Source: Pseudogymnoascus destructans
Lineage: Eukaryota > Ascomycota > Leotiomycetes > Thelebolales > Thelebolaceae
Reading direction: 5' to 3'
DNA length: 64,000 nt
Assembly: GCF_001641265.1 (NCBI RefSeq)
Contig: NW_020167539.1
Coordinates: 1 to 64,000, forward strand
Part shown: positions 51,502 through 61,669 of the stretch, one piece after another
How positions within the stretch are numbered: the stretch's first letter is position 1
How the letters are laid out: the number at the start of each line of letters is the position of its first letter
The notes under the pieces: generated by a model
What the model was told of the DNA's origin: nothing
What the model saw: the letters and a program-made list of their open reading frames with translations, nothing else
Databases searched by the model: none
Translations under genes and position numbers: made by a program

Positions 51502-53357
51502 ACGTACATGTATAGCGAAAGCGCCAAACAAGCGAAAGCGCCAAAATGATGCGGTGACCAAACCCCCCAACTAAATGTTAAATTCCTCAACAACAAAACA
51601 TGCCCCATAAAAACGATGAAAGCCAATGCTAGCTATCCAGGCTATGCAAAGCGACCCAAAGTTACGCCTTCGAGTTGCTGCTAGGATCTATTCTGTGGAC
51701 CACCGCAAGCTAGGTCGTCGTCTAGAAGGTGTACCTTCACGACGCGATATCCAAGCCAACTCACGGAAATTAACTAACCTAGAGGAGTCCGTCCTTGTTC
51801 AGTATATACTCGACCTAGCTGCCAAAGGGTTTCCTCCTCGGCTGTCTGTTGTTGAAGATATGGCAAGTCGACTACTTGCAACACGCGACGCGTCACGCGT
51901 TGGGTCGCGTTGGGCTTCAAACTTTGTTAAGCGGCGTGTAGAGCTCCAGACACGCTTTCAGCGCAAATACGACTACCAGAGGGCTAAGTGCGAAGATCCA
52001 AAAGTTATTAATGGCTGGTTTGAGCTTGTGCGTAACACAATTGCGAAATATGGTATCGATGAAGCAGATATCTACAACTTTGATGAGACTGGGTTTATGA
52101 TGGGCGTTATCTCAACTGCTATGGTTGTAACAAGCTCAGACGGGCGGGCAAAAGCAAAGAAGGTACAGCCTGGTAATCGGGAATGGGTTACAGTAATCCA
52201 AGGCGTTAGTTCTCAAGGTTGGGCAGTACCACCATTTATCATTGTTGCAGGCAAAAACCACCTTACATCTTGGTATGAGAATAGTGGATTTTCAAGCGAT
52301 TGGGTGATTTCTGTTACTGAAAATGGCTGGACTACAAACGAGAGAGGCATGGATTGGATTCAGCACTTTGAGAAGCATACAAAGGCTCGGAGTGTTGGTG
52401 GTTATCGCTTGTTAGTCCTTGATGGTCATGAGAGCCACCACTCAGATGAGTTTGAGGAGTACTGCAAGGAACACAACATTATTACGCTTTGTATGCCTGC
52501 TCACTCTTCTCATCTACTCCAGCCACTTGATGTTGGCTGTTTCGGCCCGTTAAAGCAGGCCTATGGTCGGCAAATTGAAGATATGATGCAGGCTCATATT
52601 TCTCATATTACAAAGGATGACTTCTTTCCTGCCTTCCACGCTGCATTTAACACTACAATGACGGAAAGTAACATTCGAGGCGGGTTCCGAGGGGCAGGGC
52701 TTCTTCCATTTGACCCTGAGAGAGTGATATCTACACTTGATCTTAAGTTAAGGACACCAACGCCTCCAAGCTCCCGCCCAGGTACTGCTCAACCTTGGGT
52801 TTCTCAGACACCAAACAACCCAATTGAAGCTATGTCACAGTCTACATTTATTAAAACTCAGATTTCACGCCATCAAAATAGCTCTCCAACCTCAATCTAT
52901 GCAGCTGTTGACCAGTTTACAAAGGGTGCATCGCAAATAATGCATCAATTAGCACTGCTAAAGGGAGAGAACCAAAACCTACGACAGGCAAATGAAGTAC
53001 TAAGCAAGCGCCGGAGAGCTAGGAAAACACGACTACAGCAAGGAGGATCACTTAGTCAACAAGGGGCGCAAGAGCTACAGGATGAGAGGGATGTTGTGCA
53101 GCAGGTAGAGCAGGAAATAAGGGCAAGCCGTGGTCGGAAGCCAAGGGAAGAAACCCGTGCCCGTCGCTGTGGCAAGTGTGGTGAGACTGGGCACAATGCG
53201 CGCACGTGTCAGATTGTAATAGACACCTCTGAGGAAGAGGACTCCGAGTAGTTTCAATTGATTTCTAATGTTGTGGTAGATTTATCGCAATGTTTGTCGT
53301 GAGGGTAGATAATTTTGGCGCTTTCGCTTGTTTGGCGCTTTCGCTATACATGTACGT
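51502..53357 (+). mobile_element. Complete pogo-type transposon, copy P4, near-identical to P1
   Basis: 1,856 bp, flanked by TA (51500-51501 and 53358-53359), with the same ~45-bp inverted repeats as P1. By eye the only difference is the loss of four bases (TAGT) at the tenth codon. It sits at the junction of P5 and P6, so it is the youngest insertion there. Confidence 0.95.
51626..53251 (+). CDS. Pogo/Fot1-type DDE transposase, new start after a 4-bp deletion
   Basis: 541 residues, identical to the P1 transposase from LAIQAMQSDPKLRLRV onward. The original ATG (51600) is out of frame because four bases are missing, but the deletion joins CCAA to TGCTAGC and so creates a new in-frame ATG at 51626. 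Only the first ten residues are lost, before the DNA-binding helices, and D153, D266, D302 and the zinc knuckle remain. The upstream ATG would be met first by a scanning ribosome, so expression may be reduced. Confidence 0.9.
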   Translation: MLAIQAMQSDPKLRLRVAARIYSVDHRKLGRRLEGVPSRRDIQANSRKLTNLEESVLVQYILDLAAKGFPPRLSVVEDMASRLLATRDASRVGSRWASNFVKRRVELQTRFQRKYDYQRAKCEDPKVINGWFELVRNTIAKYGIDEADIYNFDETGFMMGVISTAMVVTSSDGRAKAKKVQPGNREWVTVIQGVSSQGWAVPPFIIVAGKNHLTSWYENSGFSSDWVISVTENGWTTNERGMDWIQHFEKHTKARSVGGYRLLVLDGHESHHSDEFEEYCKEHNIITLCMPAHSSHLLQPLDVGCFGPLKQAYGRQIEDMMQAHISHITKDDFFPAFHAAFNTTMTESNIRGGFRGAGLLPFDPERVISTLDLKLRTPTPPSSRPGTAQPWVSQTPNNPIEAMSQSTFIKTQISRHQNSSPTSIYAAVDQFTKGASQIMHQLALLKGENQNLRQANEVLSKRRRARKTRLQQGGSLSQQGAQELQDERDVVQQVEQEIRASRGRKPREETRARRCGKCGETGHNARTCQIVIDTSEEEDSE

Positions 53358-53359
53358 TA

Positions 53360-54550
53360 TTTACTATAAAGATTATTATAATTACCTGTTGCTCGAAAGC
53401 CACTCTTAATATTATGCTCTGTAAATGCAGCTTTATACGCTTTTTTAAAGGCAGAGAGGAACTCAAGCTTTGTGATATGGTGAATATGGCGTCGTACGAG
53501 ACCCTCGACCTGCTTTCCATACGAGGACTTTAGTGGGCTAAAACACCCAACATCAAGAGGCTGGAGGAGGTGTGATGAATGTGGTGGCATACAGAGGGTA
53601 ATAATTAGGTGCTCTTGACAATACTGTTAGAATTCGACTGAAATATGTGACTCGTGGTCATCAAGAATTAGGAGACGATATACTCCTTTCGTACGACTCT
53701 GAGTATGTTTCTCAAAATGCTGAATCCACTCAAAACCAATTGCATTTGTAGTCCACCCGTTTTCACTTAATGTAATCACCCAATCGCGTGGGAGTTGTAC
53801 CTCGTCATCGTTATACCATGACGAGAGGTGGGTTGCTCCTTTGAAAATAATGAATGGAGGCATTGACCACCCGTACGAGTTGATTCCTTGTATAATTGAC
53901 ACCCATTCTCGATTTCCTGGCTGTGTAGCTTTCGGACGATTCCTTGACTCTGAGCTAGTGACTACTTTAGCAGTAGCAATCATTCCCATTAAGAACCCAG
54001 CTTCATCAAAGTTGTATATATCCTCCTCTTGAATTCCGTATTTTGCGACCGTGTTTCGTACGAGCTTAAACCAGTCTCTGATAATCACTGGATCTTCACA
54101 AAGAGCTCTTTTATAGTCGTATTTTCGTCCAAACTTCATTAATCTCCGTACGACGCGTGATAAAGTTTGAGGTCCAATTCTTACCTACAGGTGACGCGTC
54201 GCGTTCAGCGAGGAGTAGGTCCGCCATTTCTTGTACAGCAGCTGGCCGAGGTGGGAATCCACGTGAATCAAGGTCGAGAATGTATCGTACGATAGCTTCC
54301 TCTTCTTGAGAAGTAAGCCTTTGAGTATTTGAGGGTGTGTTGCATCGGGGAGCTGTTCCTTTATCCTATCACGAAGGGTTTGAGGAGGTATATCGTATGC
54401 TATTGCAGCAGCTCGTACGCTTCGAAATTGATATAATTTAATTGCTTGTATAGCTAAAAGAATCCTACCTTCTTGATTAGAAGAATAAGCTTGTGTTGGA
54501 GACATATTAGTTGTATGGAAGGAAGACACGTTTTGGTGGTTATTTTGCAT
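53360..54550 (-). pseudogene. Pogo-type transposase, copy P6, truncated by P4
   Basis: Reads from 54550 (MQNNHQNVSS) through an HTH region; frameshifts near 54310 and 54135 and a TAA near 53633 interrupt it. Recognisable blocks are EEEAIVRYILDLDSRGFPPR, KFGRKYDYKRALCEDP, NFDEAGF, LILDDHESH and LQPLDVG. It ends at GFRATG where the P4 terminus begins. The C-terminus and its inverted repeat are not found on the other side of P4. Confidence 0.82.
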
Positions 54551-54631
54551 GGTTCGACCGGGTGCACAGTTCGATTGGGAAATAAGTTAACGCTAATAAA
54601 GCTTGGCAATATAATATATTGCAGTCATATA

Positions 54632-56472
54632 ACGTGCATGTATAACGAAAGTGCCAAACAAGCGAAAGTGCCAAAATATCGCGACTACCCCATAAGAATT
54701 GCGATAAATCCACCACAACAATATAAATTAATTAAAACTACTCGAAGTCCTCTTCCTCAGACCTGTCTATTACAATCTGACAAGTGCGCGCATTGTGTCC
54801 AGTCTCACCACACTTGCCACAGCGACGTGCATGGGTTTCTTCCCTTGGCTTCCGACCACTACTTGCCCTTATTTCTTGCTCTACTTGCTGCACAACGTCC
54901 CTCTCGTCCTGTAGCTCCTGTGCTACCTGTTGACTAAGTGATCCTCCTTGCTGTAGTCGTGTTTTTTTAGCTCTCCGGCGCTTGCTTAGCACTTCATTTG
55001 CCTGTCGCAGGTTTTGGTTCTCTGCTTTTAACAATGCTAATTGATGCATTATTTGCGATGCACCCTTTGTAAACTGGTCAACAGCTGCATAGATTGAGGT
55101 TGGAGAGCTATTTTGATGATGCGCAATTCGGTTTTTAATGAAAGTAGACTGTGATACAGCTTCAGTTGGGTTATTTGGTGTCTGAGAAACCCATGGTTGA
55201 GCGGTGTTTGGGTGAGAGGTTGGAGGTGTTGGCGTCTTAAACCTAAGGTCAAGTGTAGACATTACACTCTCAGGGCTAAATGGAAGAAGCCCAGCACCTC
55301 GGAACCCTCCCTGAATATTGCTTTCTGTCATTGCAATGTTAAATGCAGCGTGGAAGGTAGGAAAGAAGTCATCCTTAGTAATGTGAATAATATGAGCCCG
55401 CATCATATCTTCAATTTGCTGACCGTAAGCTCTCTTTAATGGGACAAAACAGCCAACATCAAGTGGTTGGAGTATATGGGAAGAGTGAGCAGGCATACAA
55501 AGCGTAATAATGTTGTGTTCTTTGCAGTACTCCTCATACTTGTCTGAGTGCTGGCTCTCACGACCATCAAGGACTAACAAGCAATAACCACCAACAGTCC
55601 AGGGCTTTGTGTGCTTCTCAAAATGCTGAATCCAATCCATACCTCTCTCGTTTGTAGTCCAGCCATTTGCAGTAACAGCGATTACCCAATCTGCTGGACA
55701 TCTGCTATTCTCATACCAAGATGCAAGGTGGTTTTTACCTGCCACAATGACAAATGGCGGCACTGCCCAACCTTGAGAACTAATGCCTTGGATTACTGTA
55801 ACCCATTCCCGGTTGCCAGGCTGCACCTTTTTTGCCTTTGCCCGCCCATCTGAGCTCGTTACTACCATTGCGCTTGAGAAGACGCCCATCATAAACCCAG
55901 CTCATCAAAGTTGTAGATATCTGCATTGTTGATGCCGTACTTTAGAATTGTGTTCCATACAAGCTCAAACCAGTCTCTGATAATCACTGGATCTCCGCAC
56001 TTAGCCCTCTGGTAGTCATATTTTCGCTGGAAGTGTGTCCAGAGCTCTACTGGCACTTAACAAAGTTTGGAGCCCAATGTGACCCGACGCGTGGCGCGTC
56101 GCATGTTGCAAGTAGTCGATTTGCCATATCTTCAACAATAGACAACTGAGGAGGGAACCCTTTAGCAGCTAAGTCAAGTATATACTGAACAAGAACTGAT
56201 TCCTCTAGGTTACTTAATTTCCGTAAGTTGGCTTGGATATCGTGTCATGAAGGTACGCCTTGTAAACGGTGATGTAGCTTGCGGTGGTCTACGGAATAGA
56301 TCCTAGCTGCAACTTGAAGGCGCAAATTTGGGTCGCTTTGCATAGCTTGGATAGCTAGCACTAATTTGCTTTCATCATTTTTATGGCGCATGTTTTGTTG
56401 TGGAGGAATTTAACATTTAGTTGGGGGGTTGGTCACTTTCGCTTGTTTGGCACTTTCGTTATACATGCACGT
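54632..56472 (-). mobile_element. Pogo-type transposon, copy P7, defective
   Basis: 1,841 bp with inverted repeats beginning ACGTGCATGTATAACGAAAG, a diverged relative of P1 (ACGTACATGTATAGCGAAAG), flanked by TA at 54630-54631 and 56473-56474. It abuts copy P8 in the opposite orientation with only that TA between them. Confidence 0.92.
54738..56391 (-). pseudogene. Transposase of P7, several lesions, intact C-terminal 384 codons
   Basis: Starts at 56391 (MRHKNDESKLVLAIQAMQ). A TGA at 56246-56248 replaces the CGA seen at the same codon in P8, and the next codon is CAC instead of CGC. A one-base loss after NFVK and another in NFDE(T)GF shift the frame; P8 has the same two losses. From 55892 to 54738 the frame is open and includes LDGRESQ, LQPLDVG and the CCHC knuckle. 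Not able to make full transposase. Confidence 0.88.
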
Positions 56473-56474
56473 TA

Positions 56475-57637
56475 ACGTGCATGTATAACTAAAGTGCCAA
56501 ACAAGCGAAAGTGCCAAAATCATGCGGTGACCAACCCCCCCAACTAAATGTTAAATTCCTCCACAACAAAACATGCGCCATAAAAATGATGAAAGCAAAT
56601 TAGTGCTAGCTATCCAAGCTATGCAAAGCGACCCAAATTTGCGCCTTCAAGTTGCAGCTAGGATCTATTCCGTAGACCACCGCAAGCTACATCACCGTTT
56701 ACAAGGCGTACCTTCACGACGCGATATCCAAGCCAACTTACGGAAATTAAGTAACCTAGAGGAATCAGTTCTTGTTCAGTATATACTTGACTTAGCTGCT
56801 AAAGGGTTCCCTCCTCAGTTGTCTATTGTTGAAGATATGGCAAATCGACTACTTGCAACATGCGACGCGCCACGCGTCGGGTCACATTGGGCTCCAAACT
56901 TTGTTAAGTGCCAGTAGAGCTCTGGACACACTTCCAGCGAAAATATGACTACCAGAGGGCTAAGTGCGGAGATCCAGTGATTATCAGAGACTGGTTTGAG
57001 CTTGTATGGAACACAATTCTAAAGTACGGCATCAACAATGCAGATATCTACAACTTTGATGAGCTGGGTTTATGATGGGCGTCTTCTCAAGCGCAATGGT
57101 AGTAACGAGCTCAGATGGGCGGGCAAAGGCAAAAAAGGTGCAGCCTGGCAACCGGGAATGGGTTACAGTAATCCAAGGCATTAGTTCTCAAGGTTGGGCA
57201 GTGCCGCCATTTGTCATTGTGGCAGGTAAAAACCACCTTGCATCTTGGTATGAGAATAGCAGATGTCCAGCAGATTGGGTAATCGCTGTTACTGCAAATG
57301 GCTGGACTACAAACGAGAGAGGTATGGATTGGATTCAGCATTTTGAGAAGCACACAAAGCCCTGGACTGTTGGTGGTTATTGCTTGTTAGTCCTTGATGG
57401 TCGTGAGAGCCAGCACTCAGACAAGTATGAGGAGTACTGCAAAGAACACAACATTATTACGCTTTGTATGCCTGTTCAATCTTCCCATATAACCACTTGA
57501 TGTTGGCTGTTTTGGCCCATTAAAGAGAGCTTATGGTCGGCAAATTAAAGATATGATGCGGGCTCATATTATTCACATTACTAAGGATGACTTCTTTCCT
57601 GCCTTCCACGCTGCATTTAACATTGCAATGACAGAAA
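56475..57637 (+). mobile_element. Pogo-type transposon, copy P8, 3' part replaced by gypsy A
   Basis: Left inverted repeat ACGTGCATGTATAACTAAAG at 56475. The transposase starts at 56573 (MRHKNDESKLVL) and shares with P7 both one-base deletions (after NFVK and in NFDEL). A 142-codon frame at 57072-57500 is almost identical to the corresponding part of P7 but ends in another lesion after CMPVQSSH. The element is cut at MTE (57637), where the gypsy A LTR begins with TG. Confidence 0.88.
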
Positions 57638-58015
57638 TGTTATGGCTAAGTGCTAGTGCTATGGCTAGCGCTTACGGCTACAACCTCACGTGATGGATAA
57701 CATTGGATATCATCGATATTATGTTATCCATGTTATCCATGGGGATCCACGGAATATCAGGTGATGGATAACATCGGATATCATGGATATTATGTTATCC
57801 ATGTTATCCACGGATATCCTTTTGGCATGACGCCACTATATAAGTAGATAGTATTTCCTTAGATAGGAGCTTCGTGCTCAACTCAATATAGTATTCTTTA
57901 CAATACTGTAACGTGTTACTTGGAAAGCCTTTGTGTTTAATCCCCTGCCTCCTCTGTCAAGTCAACCTTACACAAGAAACCTCTGTATCTTCTCTCATTT
58001 AGAAGTCAGCGTTAC
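57638..58015 (+). mobile_element. 5' LTR of gypsy element A
   Basis: 378 bp, TGTTATGG...GCGTTACA. U3 holds two 48-bp units, 71 bp apart (57693 and 57764), each an inverted repeat of ATGGATAACAT with ATGTTATCCAT. A TATATAAG box lies at 57837-57844. From GACGCCACTATATAAGTAGA onward it resembles the LTR of family C, while the U3 part is different. Confidence 0.85.
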
Positions 58016-58061
58016 ACTTTGAGCACCACTTCCATGAGGTACCGGCTTATACACAAAGCAA

Positions 58062-60697
58062 CATGTTGGCTGTAGGATCCAAGGGAAGGTCGGGGCTGCG
58101 CCAACCCCAGCTACACAAACTCCAGCTATGCCAATGCCTTCTCAGGCTATCCCACCTGAGGATGAAGACATGCCTGATGCTGAACCAGTCGTCATAGAAC
58201 TCTGGGAAACCCTACACGTCAAGTTGCCTGACACCTATTCCGGCAACCGCAGAGAACTTGAAGTGTTTCTACTCCATTGAGTTATACACGCACTTCAATG
58301 ATGACAAGTTTCCAACCAATGAGAGTTACGCCTTATGGACATCCTCATATCTTAGAGAATCTTTGATGGGTAGAACCCTTCCTTAAGGACTACTTTCAAT
58401 ATGAGGACACCTGTGGTACAATGACTACTACCAGAACTATGTTTGGTACTTGGAAGGGGTTCAAGAAGGAGATTCGCCGCATGTTTCGAGATATCGATGA
58501 GGTCAAAACTGCAGAAGACCATCCGTACAAATTGAAGCAGAATGGTAGCACCCTCACATACGCTACGGAATTCCAAGGATATGGCAACCAAACCAATTGG
58601 GATACCCACGCGCTCATTAGCGATTATTGTCGTGGACTAAAGAGCCATGTCCGTATGGAACTCGCGCGTATGGAACATCAACCAAAAGACATGGTCTCAC
58701 TCATCGAACATACAGTCCGGATCGACAACCGGCTGTACATGTTCCAGAAGGAACGACGAACTTACGACAGCCCAAAGAAGAGTTATAAGTATCGAGGTAA
58801 CGAAGGTCGAAAAAGAGAGAATTATTCTCGAGACAACCGATGGTCAGACTCTATGGAACTCGATGCCACCTTCAACCAAGGCAACTGCCTACACATCCCT
58901 GATATGGAGCAACAGCTTAAAGAACGGCTTTGTTTCAACTGCAACAAACCTGGACATATGGCATGAAATTGCAAACAACCAAAGAAAAGGAACAGCGGAC
59001 GAAAGTATGGCAAACAGCTCAATGCCACTTGGAAAGGTCAGGGCTGGTATGATGCCCCGTGAGGACAGCTATGTGCCACGTTAAAAGGAAAAGAGAACTG
59101 GAGTATTACTACTCAGGATCTCGAGGAATTCCACTTGTCAAACAGAGAAGATAAGAATGACGACAACAAACTCACTAGCTCTCAAAAGCACCGGTTACAA
59201 GCATTTGAGGAAATAGCAAGTAAGACTCTCTTTAAGGAACAACTGCCAGGAGCAGTAAGAACCTTCAGGGAAGCCATGCTTCAGGAGACGGTCGATCAAG
59301 AAATTCCTGTGCCCAAGCCACCAATGAGCTGGCAGGACACTACACAAGACTGGGAGGTTGCAGTTCGCACAATCAGGTGCCGACCAGAATACCCTCACCA
59401 GCAGGAACCGTGTGGAGCAAAATACACGGAGAAGGAAGCCACAGGATGGCTAGAGTACAAGCTCTGCGAAAACAACGTCCAGGACACTATCGCAGATTAG
59501 AGAATCAATGACATAACCACCCTAAGAATGAGGTATATGAGGCTCGACTAAACAACCTGTTACGAGTATTACAACAACTAGAACAGGAGGGAGAGTATGA
59601 AGCATCACAGCTTGCAGAAATCTGGGATGCAAATAAGTATCCTTCCCAGGAAAGCATCCCAAGAGAAGAAAGGGGAACACGAGTGTTAGAAGCACACGAA
59701 CAACTACGCCACGAAGCAGAACGAAGAAGAGAAAGGGTACCAGTTCTACGACCATTAGAATATGCTGAACATGATGGATTTTCCTCAGACGGTTATTCCT
59801 CAGACGATTCAAAAAACTAGGAGTCCTCGGCAGTAGGCCACTGCCGAGCGACACAAAGAGGCCTAGTACAAACCAGCTATGTGCCACAACGGGCGGCATA
59901 CAGCTATATGTGGTTGCTAAGATACAACAGCAACACCTCCGAGCTATGATAGACTCAGGAGCAACGGGCAGCTTTATGACAAAGAAAGTAGCAGACACAC
60001 ACAGTTTCAGGACGCAACTGAAGACCGACCCATACCCATTAATGGTTGTAGATGAAGAGCCCATCTCAACTAACAATGGAATGGTGACCCACGAGACAGT
60101 CCCATTAGAAATGGTCATGCTACGCGGACACAAGGAAACGATACAGTTTGATATCGTGCACATGGACAATTATGCATGCATACTTGGTATACCGTGGTTC
60201 AAGAAACACAACCCCCAGATCGACTGGTGGATGAGAAAGTTGTGATGAGCCAGTGCACATGTGAACAACAAACGGACACGACGCAGAAGGAGAAAACCTC
60301 CAAAGACCGGAAGGAGTTATGTGCGACCACCGAGTCTGATGACCTAGCCCAGGCATCCTCACTGAAGCAAATACCAGTGGAGTATAAGGAACACGAGCAG
60401 TTATTCTGGGAAGGCCCTAACGAAGAGGTGCTTCCTAAGCACCAACCATGTGATCATGAGATACCTATCATGGAAGGAAAGAGTCCACCGTTCGGACCAA
60501 TATATCAGATGTCAGCAGCAGAGCTGGACATACTGAAGGAATACATTGACAAGAACCTCGCGAAACGGTTCATTCGACCATCGACATCACCAGCAGGAAC
60601 TCCAATACTATTTGTGCCAAAGAAGGACAAGAAGCTAAGACTCTGCATGGACTATCGAGGAACGAATAATGTCACTATCAAAGATAGATATGCCTTA
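58062..60697 (+). pseudogene. Decayed gag-pol of gypsy element A, cut by gypsy B
   Basis: Gag starts at 58062 and shows KLPDTYSGNRRELEVFLLH after a frameshift, then an open part 58421-58966. The zinc knuckle CFNCNKPGHMA is interrupted by TGA (58964-58966) where Arg would precede NC. An aspartic protease with MIDSGATGSF lies at 59910-60245. The beginning of reverse transcriptase follows (DKNLAKRFIRPSTSPAGTPI, KKLRLCMDYRGTNN) and ends at RYAL where the LTR of element B starts. Between 59500 and 59910 only fragments are readable. RT catalytic residues and everything downstream are missing here. Confidence 0.85.
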
Positions 60698-61596
60698 TGT
60701 CATACTGACATTCGTTGCACTCAGTTTGCTATCAAACTCAAGAGCAAACTTGGAAATCTCCTCCTCAAACCTACAAGTCACTATACATATTTTGGCTTAT
60801 CACACCAACAACAAGAGCAATACTACTCAACGATTGCTACAACCATCTATGATTCATTACACGTCATCGCTCCTTAGTTACTGGGCCGATATTACCACAT
60901 AGCATATCTCTACAACCCTCTATGATTCATTACAAGACATCACTCATACTACCACATGACATATCTCTACCAACTAGAGGCCTAGGAGCATGAACGATAG
61001 CTCTAAAAGCTCCTACAAACCTCTATGATTCATTACATGTCATCGCTCTTTAGTTACCCACAAGATTGGTTAAGTTATGACATAATTTGTCTGTGACATA
61101 ATTTGTCTATGACATAATTTGTCTATAGGGGTACTCTGACCTTGGACCTCCTTTTACTTCCTATAGGCTACGAACGTAAGAGATGGTTCTATGGGATTCT
61201 CTTACGTCGACTACAGTTACCAAGCCTGGTAAGTCATGGAAAGTCTTGGAAAATGAGAGAACTACATTCCTTTAGCATAAATAGGATTGCCCTTTCCTTA
61301 AGAAAGGGCAAGCAGACAATACAGTAAATCGACTATCACATACTTCCACGTCTTTTCCAAGCTTCCAAGCATTCATCTTGTTACTCCTTGAAAAATCAGT
61401 GAGGTGTTAACCTCTGACTTACCCCTGAGTTCCCAGACTCAACATTTGTTGCAACTTGTCTGAACCACTTCACTACATCACACACCTGATTGCTGCGTTA
61501 TGGAATAGTCTAAGCTACGACCCTTTGGCTCTGTTTTCTAAGACAGTGTGTTGTCTTAGTAAATTCATCCCTTCCTTGGGTGGCTAGATTCTCACA
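60698..61596 (+). mobile_element. 5' LTR of gypsy element B
   Basis: Begins TGTCATACTGACATT at 60698 inside the RT of element A. Near its start it carries three copies of CTATGATTCATTACA...TCATCGCTC-like sequence, then three copies of GACATAATTTGTCT (61079-61124). A GCATAAATAGG box lies near 61277. The proposed end at CTCACA (61596) is chosen because TGGTGCACCC, a plausible tRNA primer site, follows two bases later; the end is less certain than the start. The truncated copy at 18436-18912 starts at the same base. Confidence 0.65.
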
Positions 61597-61669
61597 TCTG
61601 GTGCACCCACCATTACACCTTGTCTGCTTCAAGCTTCAACTATTTCTATAGCAGCACTTCGATACTACA

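Larger units (their letters stand above)
49546..54620. repeat. Palindromic repeat split by a block of pogo elements
   Basis: 49546-49603 (CAGTGTTGCCAATAGTGCAT to CCCATATTGTATTA) and 54590-54620 (ACGCTAATAAAGCTTGGCAA) match, in reverse complement, the two ends of the repeat at 17411-17540. The middle of that repeat is missing here and 5 kb of pogo DNA (P5, P4, P6) lies between. The simplest reading is insertion of the first pogo copy into an older copy of this repeat. Confidence 0.5.

Noticed and set aside
60669..60902. 77-codon frame starting inside the gypsy A reverse transcriptase
   Set aside because: It is a reading of the first part of the gypsy B LTR. The same frame appears in the truncated LTR at 18.7-19.0 kb because the DNA is repeated, not because a protein is conserved.
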